A DNA stretch of 64,000 bases from Sphingobacterium faecale (GCF_016746095.1 NZ_JAERTY010000003.1:186001-250000), one strand, 5' to 3'. Counted from the stretch's first letter, positions 43,584-53,656 are shown. Numbers and translations: made by a program. Notes: generated from the letters alone by a model not told the origin.

Positions 43584-44663
43584 TTACAACTTACTATTCA
43601 CGTCTATTGCATTCAATTCTTCAAAAGCCTGTTTCAAACGGGTAACGAAAGCTTCTTCACCTTTACGTAACCAGACACGTGGGTCATAGTATTTTTTGTT
43701 CGGAGAATCTGCTCCTTCTGGGTTACCAATCTGTCCCTGTAGGTAGTCATGGTTCTTCGCTTCGTAACCCCGAACACCGTCCCAGAACGCCCACTGCATA
43801 TCAGTATCGATATTCATCTTAATAGCACCATAAGAGATTGCTTCAGCGATTTCTTCCGGTGAAGACCCTGAACCACCATGGAACACAAAGTTCACTGGTT
43901 TCTCGGCAGCCAACTTATATTTTTCACGGATATGCTCCTGTGAATTATGTAGAATAACCGGTTGTAACTTCACATTTCCGGGTTTATAAACACCATGCAC
44001 ATTACCAAAAGCAGCTGCTACTGTGAATTTATCGGAAACTTTGGACAGCTCTTCATAAGCATAAGCCACTTCTTCCGGCTGTGTATATAGCTTAGAGCTG
44101 TCTACATCTGTATTATCAACTCCATCTTCTTCACCTCCGGTAACCCCCAACTCGATCTCTACCGTCATACCAAGAGGTTTCATCCGCTCCAAATAACGTT
44201 TAGATATTTCTATATTTTCTTCAATAGGTTCTTCCGAAAGATCTAACATATGCGAAGAGAATAAAGGTTTACCATGGGCTGCAAAAAACTTCTCTCCTGC
44301 ATCCAAAAGACCATCGATCCAAGGTAACAATTTCTTTGCTGCGTGATCTGTATGCAAAATAACCGCAACTCCATAGTGTTCTGCCAACAAATGTACGTGC
44401 TGAGCGGCCGAAACAGCGCCCAGAACACAGGCTTTTAGTCCATCATTATTCAATGTCTTGCCCGCATAAAACTGAGCACCCCCATTTGACAATTGAATGA
44501 TTACCGGAGAGTTTACTGCTTTCGCAGTCTCCATCACCGCATTGATAGAATTAGTACCTATCACATTTACAGCTGGAAGCGCAAATTTGTGCGTCTTAGC
44601 AATCTCAAACAATTCTTGAACTTGACCACCAGTAAGTACACCTTTATAATCTTTTAGGCTCAT
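43584..44663 (-). CDS. fbaA: Class II fructose-bisphosphate aldolase
   Basis: The 359-residue protein has the class II metal site HTDHAAKKLLPW (D106, H107), the second zinc region FGNVHGVYKPGN and the phosphate-binding FHGGSGS. It splits fructose 1,6-bisphosphate to two triose phosphates, using zinc, in glycolysis and gluconeogenesis. It ends TRLKQAFEELNAIDVNSKL, as in class IIA enzymes. It is a single-gene unit with a hairpin downstream and a 203-bp divergent gap to the ArsC-like gene. Confidence 0.96.
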   Translation of the reverse strand: MSLKDYKGVLTGGQVQELFEIAKTHKFALPAVNVIGTNSINAVMETAKAVNSPVIIQLSNGGAQFYAGKTLNNDGLKACVLGAVSAAQHVHLLAEHYGVAVILHTDHAAKKLLPWIDGLLDAGEKFFAAHGKPLFSSHMLDLSEEPIEENIEISKRYLERMKPLGMTVEIELGVTGGEEDGVDNTDVDSSKLYTQPEEVAYAYEELSKVSDKFTVAAAFGNVHGVYKPGNVKLQPVILHNSQEHIREKYKLAAEKPVNFVFHGGSGSSPEEIAEAISYGAIKMNIDTDMQWAFWDGVRGYEAKNHDYLQGQIGNPEGADSPNKKYYDPRVWLRKGEEAFVTRLKQAFEELNAIDVNSKL

Positions 44664-44866
44664 TTTTTTTTATTTTAGTTTTACTTCTTTGATTGGATAA
44701 AGTTAAGTGTTTTAAATGACAATGAAAATATTAGTGTAAAAAATACACTAAGACAGCATATTCAACTCGATTAAAAAATATTTAACGCGATTCTGTTACA
44801 TACATATTATTGCATATAATGTCAAAATTGGCTAAGTTTAACAAATAAAAACAATCAAAATATAGT

Positions 44867-45220
44867 ATGTTGGAAATATACGGGATCAAAAACTGTAACA
44901 CAGTGAAGAAAGCACTGGATTGGCTAAGTGCAAATGATATTGCCTACACTTTTCATGATTATAAAAAAGAACCTGCCACACAAGAAAGACTTGAAAAATG
45001 GGAAAAAAGCATCAGCTGGGAGTCTCTCGTCAATAAAAAAGGTACAACCTGGAAAAAGCTATCTGCTGAAGAACAGGCGCTAGTGATAGATGCATCTTCA
45101 GCCAATACTGTACTTCTTGCCAACAACAGTATGATTAAAAGACCTGTCATTGAATTTGAGGGGGGAATAATTCTCGGTTTTGATGAAGCTATTTACCAAG
45201 AAAAACTACTAAAAATATGA
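44867..45220 (+). CDS. ArsC/Spx-family thioredoxin-fold protein (YffB type)
   Basis: The 117-residue protein has the ArsC/Spx fold start: [20 protein letters not shown], with one redox cysteine (C10). A later [19 protein letters not shown] segment is as in YffB. Only one active-site cysteine is present, so it resembles glutathione-dependent ArsC or Spx-like regulators. Arsenate reductase activity is not shown for the YffB group. It overlaps the M1 peptidase gene by four bases (ATGA), so they are translated together. Confidence 0.85.
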   Translation: MLEIYGIKNCNTVKKALDWLSANDIAYTFHDYKKEPATQERLEKWEKSISWESLVNKKGTTWKKLSAEEQALVIDASSANTVLLANNSMIKRPVIEFEGGIILGFDEAIYQEKLLKI

Positions 45221-47172
45221 TGTACAACCCCTTCAAATACCTTTTCTATCTCGGTTTAGTGGCTGCCCCTCTGTTGTCCCAAGCCCAGCAAAAGAGCCAA
45301 TACAATTACTCCGAAGCTTTCGGTCCTAATTTCTACACTGAAAATGGCACAACTTATCGGTCTGCCAGTGGCAAGCCCGGCCCTGCTTATTGGCAGAATT
45401 CGGCCAGCTATTCCATCAAAGCAAAGCTCAACGACCAGCAAGATCAAATCAAGGGCTCCGTTCAGATTACCTATACCAACAATAGCCCCGAGGACTTGGA
45501 CTTCATCTGGTTTCAATTGGACCAGAACCTGTTCAACAATGATTCCAGAGGACAGGCGACCATTCCGCTATCCGACAGCCGCTATGGCAGTTCAAACAAC
45601 AGCTTTGAAGGAGGCTACCAATTGAACAACCTCGCCATCGACGGAAAGTCCCTGGCAACGGCATATACTATCACCGACACCAGAATGCGAGTGGATCTTC
45701 CCAGCCCCCTAAAAGCTAAAGGAGGGAAAACCACGATCAGCATGGATTTTGAATTTTCCATTCCCGAATATGGCGCCGATCGTACAGGTATTCTGAATAC
45801 GTCAAACGGCAAAATATATGCTATTGCGCAATGGTATCCTCGCGTTTGTGTATTTGATGATATCCTGGGATGGAATACCCATCCTTATACCGGACCAGGT
45901 GAATTCTATCTTGAATTTGGCGATTATAACATCGAAATCACGGCACCTGCCAATCATATTGTCGTATCAGGCGGCGAACTCTTAAATCCCGATGAAGTAT
46001 GGACTCCAGAACAGCTAAAACGCTATAACGCCGCAAAGAGCTCTGACGAAACGCTCCTGATACGCAGCGCAGCAGAGGTCGCCAGCAAATCATCTCGTCC
46101 AGCCAAAAAGGAGCTCACCTGGAAATACCGCTTAAATAATGCACATGATGTTGCTTGGGCCTCATCTCCGGCTTTCATTATTGATGCCGCTAAAATAAAC
46201 CTTCCTTCAGGAAAATCATCCCTAGCGATGTCAGCTTATCCAAAAGAAAGCAATGGAGGTAATGCTTGGGAACGCTCGACAGAATACACGAAAGCGTCGA
46301 TTGAACATTATTCAAAAAAATGGTTTGAGTACCCCTATCCTGTTGCTGTTAATGTAGCATCCAATGTTGGAGGTATGGAGTATCCTGCTCTTTCCTTTTG
46401 TGGGTATAAAGCCAAAGCGGCCAACCTATGGGGAGTTACAGATCACGAATTTGGACACAACTGGTTTCCTATGATAGTAGGTAGCAATGAAAGGTTACAC
46501 GGCTGGATGGACGAAGGTTTTAATACCTTTATCAATGATATCTCGACAGAAGTATTCAACAAGGGTGAATATGCTATGAAATACGGCAAGAAAAATGCAT
46601 TAGCATTAACCTTATTCAACCCTTCACTGGAGCCTGTTATAAACAGCCCTCAGACCATGAAAGAACGTAATATTGGGTATTTGGTATATTACAAGCCTGC
46701 ATATGCACTACACCTACTTCGGGACGAAATAATTGGTCGGGAACGCTTTGACAAAGCTTTCCGCAAATACATCGAGCATTGGGCGTACAAACATCCGGCT
46801 CCAAATGACTTCTTCCGCACCATAGAAAATGAAACCGGAGAAAACCTAAACTGGTTCTGGAGAGGGCTTTTCCAAAACAACTGGCAAATGGACCAAGCGA
46901 TCACTGAAGTACGTTATGTAGAATTGGATCCGTCCAAAGGTGCTATTGTAACCGTTGAAAATCTGGATAAACTACCTATGCCGGTAGAAATAGAAGCAAC
47001 TACAGTAAATGGTAAAAAATTCACGGTCAAACTTCCTGTCGAAATATGGGAACGGAACAATAAATGGACCTTTAAATTAAATTCCACGGAAAAACTCACC
47101 GAGGTAAGATTAGACCCTCGCGGTGTCTTCCCTGATATCAACCCAGACAATAACACATGGCGATCCAAATAA
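45217..47172 (+). CDS. Exported M1-family metallopeptidase
   Basis: The 651-residue protein has a signal peptide ending LSQAQ. An N-terminal beta-sandwich (about 30-270) follows. The gluzincin active site HEFGHNWF has zinc ligands H410, H414 and E433 (in GWMDEGF). The upstream [10 protein letters not shown] segment corresponds to the GAMEN exopeptidase motif with Asn replaced by Tyr. M1 enzymes are zinc aminopeptidases; the altered motif leaves the exact cleavage mode open. It overlaps the ArsC-like gene by four bases. The following gene starts within a few bases, so this is an operon. Confidence 0.9.
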   Translation: MMYNPFKYLFYLGLVAAPLLSQAQQKSQYNYSEAFGPNFYTENGTTYRSASGKPGPAYWQNSASYSIKAKLNDQQDQIKGSVQITYTNNSPEDLDFIWFQLDQNLFNNDSRGQATIPLSDSRYGSSNNSFEGGYQLNNLAIDGKSLATAYTITDTRMRVDLPSPLKAKGGKTTISMDFEFSIPEYGADRTGILNTSNGKIYAIAQWYPRVCVFDDILGWNTHPYTGPGEFYLEFGDYNIEITAPANHIVVSGGELLNPDEVWTPEQLKRYNAAKSSDETLLIRSAAEVASKSSRPAKKELTWKYRLNNAHDVAWASSPAFIIDAAKINLPSGKSSLAMSAYPKESNGGNAWERSTEYTKASIEHYSKKWFEYPYPVAVNVASNVGGMEYPALSFCGYKAKAANLWGVTDHEFGHNWFPMIVGSNERLHGWMDEGFNTFINDISTEVFNKGEYAMKYGKKNALALTLFNPSLEPVINSPQTMKERNIGYLVYYKPAYALHLLRDEIIGRERFDKAFRKYIEHWAYKHPAPNDFFRTIENETGENLNWFWRGLFQNNWQMDQAITEVRYVELDPSKGAIVTVENLDKLPMPVEIEATTVNGKKFTVKLPVEIWERNNKWTFKLNSTEKLTEVRLDPRGVFPDINPDNNTWRSK

Positions 47173-47174
47173 CA

Positions 47175-47855
47175 ATGAAATCGATACGACTAATAATTAC
47201 GACCTGCCTATTCATTGGATTACAACATTCCTTTGCTCAGGATATAAAAGGCTATGTTTATGAGCTTGTCAGCAGCACGCCGTTATGGAATACCACCATA
47301 AAAAACTTAAGAACGCAGGAAATCGTACAATCCGATCGCGATGGTAGCTTCAAAATCGCCGGTCAGGTCAATGACTACCTTGTTTTTACCAATCCTGGAT
47401 ACAAACAAGACACTATATTCTATTACGAAGACAATATCCGTCGGATATATATGACCCGAGACGAGAGTTTAATCTCTATTGACGAGGTCGTTGTCAGTAG
47501 AATGACAGACAGCAGATTGGCCGCCGAAATCGCGAAGGCGCAAAATGAAGGAAAAGCTGTAGATGCAGGCCAAGAACGCGGAGGACTACGTGTTTCACCA
47601 TCTAGACTATTCGGCAAAAAAGCAAAAGAGGCACGCAAGAACTTGGCTTTACTAGTTTCAGAACAGGAAAAAAGAGAGGTTGACCGTCGATTTACGACAC
47701 AACTGATCGCAGCTACCGTGCCGTTAAGCCCAGATGAGATCGCATTGTTCAGAGAACGTTTCAGACCGACTCCCGAACTGATAAAGAAAGCTTCTAACGA
47801 AGATCTAAAGGTATATATACTTGACTCTTATAAAAAATTCAAGTCCGACAAATAA
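47175..47855 (+). CDS. Exported carboxypeptidase-like domain protein, function unknown
   Basis: I start at the ATG at 47175, three bases after the peptidase stop region. An upstream ATG at 47157 overlaps that gene and delays the signal peptide. The protein has a signal peptide ending HSFAQ and a CarboxypepD_reg-like beta-sandwich (about 20-95, DIKGYVYELVSSTPLWNTTI). A charged helical C-terminal part follows (EIAKAQNEGKAVDAGQERGG onwards). No barrel follows, so it is not a receptor. It lies between the M1 peptidase and a beta-lactamase-fold gene, in one operon. Confidence 0.75.
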   Translation: MKSIRLIITTCLFIGLQHSFAQDIKGYVYELVSSTPLWNTTIKNLRTQEIVQSDRDGSFKIAGQVNDYLVFTNPGYKQDTIFYYEDNIRRIYMTRDESLISIDEVVVSRMTDSRLAAEIAKAQNEGKAVDAGQERGGLRVSPSRLFGKKAKEARKNLALLVSEQEKREVDRRFTTQLIAATVPLSPDEIALFRERFRPTPELIKKASNEDLKVYILDSYKKFKSDK

Positions 47856-47864
47856 AATTATATT

Positions 47865-48770
47865 ATGATTTTACGTTTTAACAGCATAATTGTACTTTTT
47901 TTATTAACATTTGCTACTGCTCATGCTCAGAAAGTAGATCTCAAACTAGAGCAAAAGCTAAAAAAAGAAATCGCTGACTTCCGTGGGGATATTGGCATCT
48001 ACGTACATCAACTGAAGAGTAACAAGATTGCTGCGGTTAATGCTGATACGACCTTTCCCACAGCCAGCATTGTGAAGGTACCTATCTTAGTAGGAGTTTT
48101 TCAGAAGGTAGCACAAGGTGAGCTCAAGCTAGAACAACCGTTTCAATATTCGGACAAAAGAGCGTATGGAGGATCAGGTCTTATGCAGTTTTATAAAGAC
48201 AGTGCACAGACCGATTTATCCACCATGATTTCGCTCATGCTGACCTATAGTGATAATGTAACTTCAATCTGGTTACAAGAACTAGCAGGCGGTGGAGCTC
48301 AGATCAACCCTCTTATGAATCAACTGGGGCTGACACAAACCAAAGTAAATTCCAGAACAAAAGGTCGAGAAAAAATCTGGGAAGAATATGGTTGGGGACA
48401 GACTACCCCACGAGAGATGGCCAAACTCTTTACGTTAATCCGTAATGGCCAGGTCATCGATCAGCGTCATTCGGATAAAATGTACCGATACCTCAAAAAT
48501 CAATTTTACAATGGTCGGTCTCTATCGCAAATTCCCTCGTGGGTTAATACTATTGCCAAAACAGGATCAGTAGATCGTGCACGCGGTGAAGTAGTATTAG
48601 TCAATGCTCCCAGTGGAGATTATGTTTTCTGCATTCTGACTAAAAACAATGAAGATGCAAGTTGGACCGACAAAAATGAAGCAGAAGAATTAACAAGGCG
48701 ACTATCCAGTATTATCTGGAATCATTTTGAACCGAAGCATCCCTTTCAAAGCTTTGCTCCTATAAAATAA
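47865..48770 (+). CDS. Class A beta-lactamase-fold serine hydrolase
   Basis: The 301-residue protein has a signal peptide ending TAHAQ. It has the active-site motif S68-x-x-K71 (ASIVK), the SDN loop (129-131) and the KTG triad (232-234). These mark a class A beta-lactamase or related penicillin-interacting enzyme. The Glu166 of class A enzymes is not at its expected place: counting back from the TTP motif gives K166, the nearest Glu being E169. Hydrolysis of penicillins is therefore uncertain and a penicillin-binding role is possible. Its stop lies inside a bidirectional terminator. Confidence 0.82.
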   Translation: MILRFNSIIVLFLLTFATAHAQKVDLKLEQKLKKEIADFRGDIGIYVHQLKSNKIAAVNADTTFPTASIVKVPILVGVFQKVAQGELKLEQPFQYSDKRAYGGSGLMQFYKDSAQTDLSTMISLMLTYSDNVTSIWLQELAGGGAQINPLMNQLGLTQTKVNSRTKGREKIWEEYGWGQTTPREMAKLFTLIRNGQVIDQRHSDKMYRYLKNQFYNGRSLSQIPSWVNTIAKTGSVDRARGEVVLVNAPSGDYVFCILTKNNEDASWTDKNEAEELTRRLSSIIWNHFEPKHPFQSFAPIK

Positions 48771-48800
48771 AAGAAGGTGTCCAAAAGGACACCTTCTTTT
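48769..48800 (+). terminator. Bidirectional intrinsic terminator
   Basis: Perfect 14-nt arms (48769-48782 and 48787-48800) flank an AAAA loop. It starts within the stop codon of the lactamase-fold gene and ends at the convergent CBM9-like gene. Confidence 0.9.
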
Positions 48801-49425
48801 ATTCAAATGTAATCTCACCAAAAAACTCGGGCAGGTGAAAATTTGGCTTATCATTCTTAATGGCACTCCATGAAACAAAATGAGGCCTCGGCAGTCCATC
48901 CCCACACTTATAAAAATTAGCATGGTACGTTTTTCCGGAGTAGGAAATATTACCAAATATCTGCTTCGGGATCTGTAGAAAAATCTCCCACCTCTTTTCT
49001 CCTTTTCTTTTCACAATCTTTGTACAGGCATCTACACTTTCTACGGATTCTATGTCCAGGCGTTTACGAAGCGACTTATCTGTTGGTCCGTACCCTATCA
49101 ACCCTGTAGCCAATACATTAAATTCAAAATTATAATAAGTCTGTTTTTGATCAAAAGAAACAAAGAACTCTACACAACTATCCTCCCATACATTTTCGTT
49201 AGGACGGATATATTGTCCCTTTACAAATTCCTCCGTTACGGCATAGTGCAAATAAATAAACTTATCGGAGTGCGCTATCTGAAAACGTACCTCTGGACAA
49301 TAGGGATACATCGACTGCCACGGGCATTCAGCGATAACATTCCAAGAAAGTGTTGCGAAAGTCTCTTCGAGCGCCTTAAAATCATTATCTAAATCAGTAA
49401 TCTTTTCAACAGTCAGTTTATTCAT
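48799..49425 (-). CDS. CBM9-like sugar-binding protein, cytoplasmic
   Basis: The 208-residue protein is beta-rich and matches the carbohydrate-binding family 9-like domain. It has W29 in LSWNVIAECPW, then IYLHYAVTEEFV, VWEDSCVEFFV, YNFEFNVLATGLIGYG and HANFYKCGDG. Secreted family members bind or are attached to xylanases. This one has no signal peptide, so it is probably cytoplasmic and could bind a sugar or sugar phosphate. The gene follows an aminoglycoside-phosphotransferase-fold kinase gene with a gap of about 70 bp, which fits a joint role in sugar handling, not proven. Confidence 0.82.
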   Translation of the reverse strand: MNKLTVEKITDLDNDFKALEETFATLSWNVIAECPWQSMYPYCPEVRFQIAHSDKFIYLHYAVTEEFVKGQYIRPNENVWEDSCVEFFVSFDQKQTYYNFEFNVLATGLIGYGPTDKSLRKRLDIESVESVDACTKIVKRKGEKRWEIFLQIPKQIFGNISYSGKTYHANFYKCGDGLPRPHFVSWSAIKNDKPNFHLPEFFGEITFE

Positions 49426-49495
49426 ACAGTTTTATTTGCTCTTTACGGCCTAATCGACCAAACTTAATTAAAATGCACCGTATTCACCAATATAA

Positions 49496-50602
49496 TTAAT
49501 TAACCAAACTTTGATGAAGTATATCGATAAGCTCTTCTTCGTGCGCTTCCAGTTCTTTAACCAGCTTTAACTGTGTATTAGTTCGTACGAGATTATGATC
49601 CATATAGTGTACTTTATAATAACGGTCACCGTCAATATAATCGGTCAGAAAACGAACAGCTTGCATGTAAGGCAGCAGTAAAACGCCATACCATAATGAT
49701 TCAATTTCTTTTTCAGTCAAAAAGTCCTTAGCTTCACTGAAATACCCTTCCGTATATGCTTGGAACAAAGGAATATTCAAAACCACCTTATTCACATCCT
49801 TTTCATCCTCCGCAGCTGTATTGATAATAGTACGTATCGCATCTCCAAAATCATAAGCAATATAGCCAGGCATCACTGTATCAAGATCGATCACACACTG
49901 TACATTATCATCTTGATCCAATAGTACATTATTAAACTTTGTATCATTATGTGTAATACGTAACGGCAACTCACCATTTTTTGCCATAATAATTATACGG
50001 CGCATGCGTTCCTCACGTTCGAAAATATACGCAAGAATATCCTCTACCTGACTTAATCGACCTACCTTATCATCCGCTATCGCCTTTCTTAGGTTTGACA
50101 GTCTAAATTCGACATTATGAAAGTTGGGTAAAATTTCCACAAGCTTAGTTGCATCCAATGAGGAGAGTTGTTTTTGAAACTTACCAAATGCCATTCCTCC
50201 GGAAAAGGCCTGCTTAGGAGTTTCCACAATATCATAGCTTTTGGTACCATCCAATAGAATAAAGACACGCCAATAATCACCACTTACGTCTTTAAGATAT
50301 TTAGCCCCCTCATTCGTTGGAATAATTGTCAACGTATACCTATTGACATCTTCTACTTTTCCCTGCAGTACAGATTTTAAATGATTGGTCACCAAATCTA
50401 TATTATGCATAAGCCCTTCAACATCGGGAAATATGTGATGGTTTATTCTTTGCAATAAGTAAGAAACTCCACCGTCTTTCATTTGAAGTCTAAAAGTATC
50501 ATTTATATGTCCAGAACCAAAACGTTCTATACCAACGACCTTACTATCGAGTTTAAAACTACTTGCTACTCGCTCCACTTCCTCGGAATCGTACAATGAC
50601 AT
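49496..50602 (-). CDS. APH-fold sugar or aminoglycoside kinase-like protein
   Basis: The 368-residue cytoplasmic protein has the protein-kinase-like fold of the aminoglycoside phosphotransferase superfamily: an N-lobe with IERFGSGHINDTFRLQM, the catalytic loop ITHNDTKFNNVLLD, and the metal-binding CVIDLDTVMPGYIAYDFGD. The closest known enzymes phosphorylate sugars such as N-acetylhexosamine. True aminoglycoside resistance is less likely given the CBM9-like neighbour. Sugar 1-kinase activity is inference. It is the first gene of a pair. Confidence 0.82.
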   Translation of the reverse strand: MSLYDSEEVERVASSFKLDSKVVGIERFGSGHINDTFRLQMKDGGVSYLLQRINHHIFPDVEGLMHNIDLVTNHLKSVLQGKVEDVNRYTLTIIPTNEGAKYLKDVSGDYWRVFILLDGTKSYDIVETPKQAFSGGMAFGKFQKQLSSLDATKLVEILPNFHNVEFRLSNLRKAIADDKVGRLSQVEDILAYIFEREERMRRIIIMAKNGELPLRITHNDTKFNNVLLDQDDNVQCVIDLDTVMPGYIAYDFGDAIRTIINTAAEDEKDVNKVVLNIPLFQAYTEGYFSEAKDFLTEKEIESLWYGVLLLPYMQAVRFLTDYIDGDRYYKVHYMDHNLVRTNTQLKLVKELEAHEEELIDILHQSLVN

Positions 50603-50790
50603 AGATTAATGTTTATAATTATTTTTATTTAAAAAACCGTTAAATTACTGCAATATCAATAATTAGAAACATTAAGTAAAGTTTTTTTTTCAATCAAACG
50701 ATTGCACTATTAACTCAATAATAAACGAAATTATTCTACGTTTTACTTTCACGATTTATTATATTCGTAAAATACACCTCGTATATTCAT

Positions 50791-52116
50791 ATGATAACTG
50801 AAATAATCATAATTCTCGTACTCATTTTATTAAATGGTATTCTTTCCGCTTCCGAAATCGCAATTGTCTCTGCCCGAAAAGCCCGCTTACAGGCTTCAGC
50901 GGCCAATAATCTGGGAGCAAAGCGCGCGCTAAAACTCAAACAACAACCGAATCAGTTCCTTTCTACCGTACAGATCGGTATTACTTTGATAGGAATCCTG
51001 ACTGGTTTTTTCTCTGGGGGTTCTATATCGACCTACCTTGCCGAAGTATTGAATAATGTACCTGCTCTCGCACCCTACAGCCAGTCTCTTTCGGTGCTTA
51101 TAGTCGTTATTATCATAACCTACCTATCTTTGGTTATTGGAGAGTTGGTTCCAAAACGTATAGGAATGGCAATTCCAGAAAAATATGCTTCATTGATAGC
51201 GATACCGATGGATACGCTCAGTAAAATAGTAAAACCATTTGTGTGGGCACTGTCTGTATCGACCGACTTTATCGTCAAACTCCTTAACATCAAAGTCTCC
51301 AACAATAGTGTTACAGAAGAAGAGATCAAAGCCCTCGTCGACGAAGGTGTCGACAGTGGTATTATCGAAGACTTTGAGCACGATATGGTGGACCGACTGC
51401 TTAATATCGGTGACAAAAGAGCGATCAATATGATGGTACACCGTAGCGACATAGCCTACCTAGACCTTGAAGATTCGATGGAGGATATCAAAGCATACAT
51501 TACCAAAAACGAGCATACGGAATATCCTGTCTGCGATGGCAATTTTGACCAGATAAAAGGCATTGTCCACACCAAAAGTATCCTGAAAGCCTTTTTAAAT
51601 GAAGAAAAGATAGACCTTAAAAAGCTTGTACAACCTATTCCCTTCGTAAACGAAAACAGCAGTATCTACTCTGTACTTGATGTATTAAAATCAGGCAAGG
51701 TGCTACAAGCAGTCGTCATTGACGAATACGGAAGTCCACAAGGTATTATTACCGTAAAAGATATCATGGCAGGCTTAGTCGGCGGCTTCGATGACAACTC
51801 CTCAAGTAGCCGGTCTAAACTGTTCAGACAACGAGAGGACGGTACATTTGTACTCGAGGGACGTTATCAACTCGATGACTTTTTCGAAAAATTCGATATT
51901 AATATCACCGACGAGGATGAAGACGAACTGGGTAACATAACCACTTTAGCAGGTTTAGTTTTCCTATTACTCGATCACATGCCTATGGAAGGCGAAACTG
52001 TATTCTATAAAGGGTATCGCCTCGAAGTATTGGATATGGATGGCAACCGCATCGATAAAATCGCTCTCTCGAGACAGGAAAATCATGGGGCTGCTGAAAT
52101 CTCTAATATAGATTAA
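50791..52116 (+). CDS. CorC/HlyC (CNNM-type) membrane protein
   Basis: The 441-residue protein has an N-terminal DUF21 membrane domain (about 1-170) with the LLNGILSASEIAIVSARK motif. A CBS pair (about 200-340) with KGIVHTKSILKAFL and VVIDEYGSPQGIITVKDIM follows, and a C-terminal CorC_HlyC domain ends near 430. Family members are linked to magnesium or cobalt efflux and were once called hemolysins. It converges on thioredoxin, with which it shares a four-base TTAA at 52113-52116 containing both stop codons. Confidence 0.92.
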   Translation: MITEIIIILVLILLNGILSASEIAIVSARKARLQASAANNLGAKRALKLKQQPNQFLSTVQIGITLIGILTGFFSGGSISTYLAEVLNNVPALAPYSQSLSVLIVVIIITYLSLVIGELVPKRIGMAIPEKYASLIAIPMDTLSKIVKPFVWALSVSTDFIVKLLNIKVSNNSVTEEEIKALVDEGVDSGIIEDFEHDMVDRLLNIGDKRAINMMVHRSDIAYLDLEDSMEDIKAYITKNEHTEYPVCDGNFDQIKGIVHTKSILKAFLNEEKIDLKKLVQPIPFVNENSSIYSVLDVLKSGKVLQAVVIDEYGSPQGIITVKDIMAGLVGGFDDNSSSSRSKLFRQREDGTFVLEGRYQLDDFFEKFDINITDEDEDELGNITTLAGLVFLLLDHMPMEGETVFYKGYRLEVLDMDGNRIDKIALSRQENHGAAEISNID

Positions 52117-52412
52117 CTCAGATACTGGTTAATGACAGTCAACATTTGAGATTTGGTTAACAGCCCACTTTGCCTCCAGACCTGCGCTCCATCCCGATAT
52201 AGAATCATCGTCGGTACCCCTTGTACAGCAAAGCTTTTAGCCAATGCCTGATTTCGATCGACATCAACTTTCAAAACCGACAATTGATCACCAAAATGGT
52301 CTTTGACCTCTTTTAAGATAGGAGCCAATGTTTGACAAGGCCCACACCATTCTGCAGAAAAGTCAACAAGAACCAACTTGCTTTTATTTATTAATTCATT
52401 AAAATTTGCCAT
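52113..52412 (-). CDS. trxA: Thioredoxin
   Basis: The 99-residue protein is a thioredoxin with the redox motif WCGPC (C23, C26). It also has the conserved cis-proline segment VPTMILYRDG and the final helix LLTKSQML. It reduces disulfides in the cytoplasm. The length is slightly short for TrxA because the N-terminus lacks a few residues. It lies convergent to the CorC-type gene with a four-base overlap and downstream of a lysozyme-like gene on the same strand. Confidence 0.94.
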   Translation of the reverse strand: MANFNELINKSKLVLVDFSAEWCGPCQTLAPILKEVKDHFGDQLSVLKVDVDRNQALAKSFAVQGVPTMILYRDGAQVWRQSGLLTKSQMLTVINQYLS

Positions 52413-52472
52413 AATTATTACAACAACGAATAAAATTCCCTTTTGTTTTCATCTCTTTAGGATAGCACACCG

Positions 52473-53330
52473 CTACCGTTCAAAAGGAATACATAATTTC
52501 TCCAATGCTTCTATATCCCCTTGAAACATATTCAAGTCGACATAGCCTTTGATTCCCGAAACAGCTCCGCGTTCGGAGAACTGCCAAAAGTTCCAATGTC
52601 CTTTAGGCTTTTCGACCCAAAAGTTATAATTGGCGATCCACAGCGTATAGTCACGAAACTCCTTTTCCAAGAAATCAGAGAAATAGCTGTCGCCCGAATA
52701 TACAATAGGCTTCACTTTATAGTGATCCTCCACTCTGTCCAACCAACGCTTCAGACCGACCTTCAGACTATCCATAGATTGACTTTTTGGGCGTTCTTCA
52801 ATATCCAATACCGGAGGCAGATCTCCTGATGACAGCTTCACCGTACGGATAAAATTCTCAGCCTGCTTTACCGAGTTTTCATTAGGTCTGAAATAGTGAT
52901 AAGCGCCACGCAACTTATTCCGTTCCTGTGCCCCTTTCCAATTCGTCTGGAACTTCTTATCTTTATTTTTCTGCCCCATTGTAGCACGTACAAAGACAAA
53001 ATCTACTGGAAACTCCTGATTGATAAGTTCTACTTCCTCCCAATTGATTTTCCCTTGGTATTCACTGATATCGATTCCAAAAACCTTATCCCGATGTTCA
53101 GACATCAAAAAGATATTACGCGCATCATGCTTATTCTTATCTGAGTCCGTAAAACGAGCCTCCTTACCGACCAAAGCTTTAACGTAATAGAATATACCTG
53201 CACGATAATGCCAAACAGCAAATAAAAAAATCAGACCAATAGGAATAAGAATACTCCACATCAAATAAGGTTTTCTATCACTCGCCGTTGAGACCAACTT
53301 CTCCTTACTCCTTTTCTGATACTTTGCCAT
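52473..53330 (-). CDS. Membrane-anchored GH25 lysozyme
   Basis: The 285-residue protein starts with a cytoplasmic basic stretch and one transmembrane helix (about 24-42), a signal anchor. The GH25 barrel follows with FGIDISEYQGKINW (catalytic Asp), FVFVRATMG, GAYHYFRP, PPVLDIEE and LWIANYN. GH25 enzymes cut the muramic acid-glucosamine bond of peptidoglycan. With a signal anchor it acts in the periplasm, likely in cell-wall turnover. It lies 60 bp upstream of thioredoxin. Confidence 0.92.
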   Translation of the reverse strand: MAKYQKRSKEKLVSTASDRKPYLMWSILIPIGLIFLFAVWHYRAGIFYYVKALVGKEARFTDSDKNKHDARNIFLMSEHRDKVFGIDISEYQGKINWEEVELINQEFPVDFVFVRATMGQKNKDKKFQTNWKGAQERNKLRGAYHYFRPNENSVKQAENFIRTVKLSSGDLPPVLDIEERPKSQSMDSLKVGLKRWLDRVEDHYKVKPIVYSGDSYFSDFLEKEFRDYTLWIANYNFWVEKPKGHWNFWQFSERGAVSGIKGYVDLNMFQGDIEALEKLCIPFER

Positions 53331-53502
53331 AGTGCACCGAAAATACTGTATTTATTAGATTCAAGCAAGATTTTTAACATGACAAAAGGTAAAGAATACC
53401 GTGCTTTCTTAGTTTTTTTGCCTTCCCAAAGACCTGAAAACAGACAAGAACAAAATAATTCATCTCATTTTCAATGGTTAATATAATATAAGCGCTTTTA
53501 GT

Positions 53503-53533
53503 TTTGCAGAATTAGTTAGTTTTTCTACTTTTG
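53503..53533 (+). promoter_or_regulatory. Promoter of tRNA-Ser
   Basis: TTTG (53503-53506) and TACTTTTG (53526-53533) are separated by exactly 19 bp, a full match to the Bacteroidota housekeeping promoter. The tRNA begins five bases after it. Confidence 0.8.
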
Positions 53534-53537
53534 TGGC

Positions 53538-53622
53538 GGAGAGCTGGCAGAGTGGTCGAATGCGGCGGTCTTGAAAACCGTTAACTGTAACAGGTTCGGG
53601 GGTTCGAATCCCTCGCTCTCCG
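53538..53622 (+). tRNA. tRNA-Ser (anticodon TGA)
   Basis: The 85-nt sequence folds as a class II tRNA. The acceptor stem GGAGAGC (53538-53544) pairs with GCTCTCC (53615-53621), and the discriminator is G. The anticodon loop CTTGAAA has TGA at 53572-53574, reading UCA. A long variable arm follows, and a normal TTCGAATC T-loop. A full CCA is not encoded. A terminator hairpin follows directly. Confidence 0.95.
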
Positions 53623-53627
53623 CAGAG

Positions 53628-53656
53628 AAACCTTCATCGAAAGATGGAGGTTTTTT
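53628..53656 (+). terminator. Terminator of tRNA-Ser
   Basis: AAACCTTCATC (53628-53638) pairs with GATGGAGGTTT (53643-53653) via one G-T pair around a GAAA loop, followed by a run of T. Confidence 0.85.

Noticed and set aside
49496..50602. APH-fold gene as an aminoglycoside resistance gene
   Set aside because: The CBM9-like partner and the chromosomal setting favour a sugar kinase; resistance cannot be supported from sequence.
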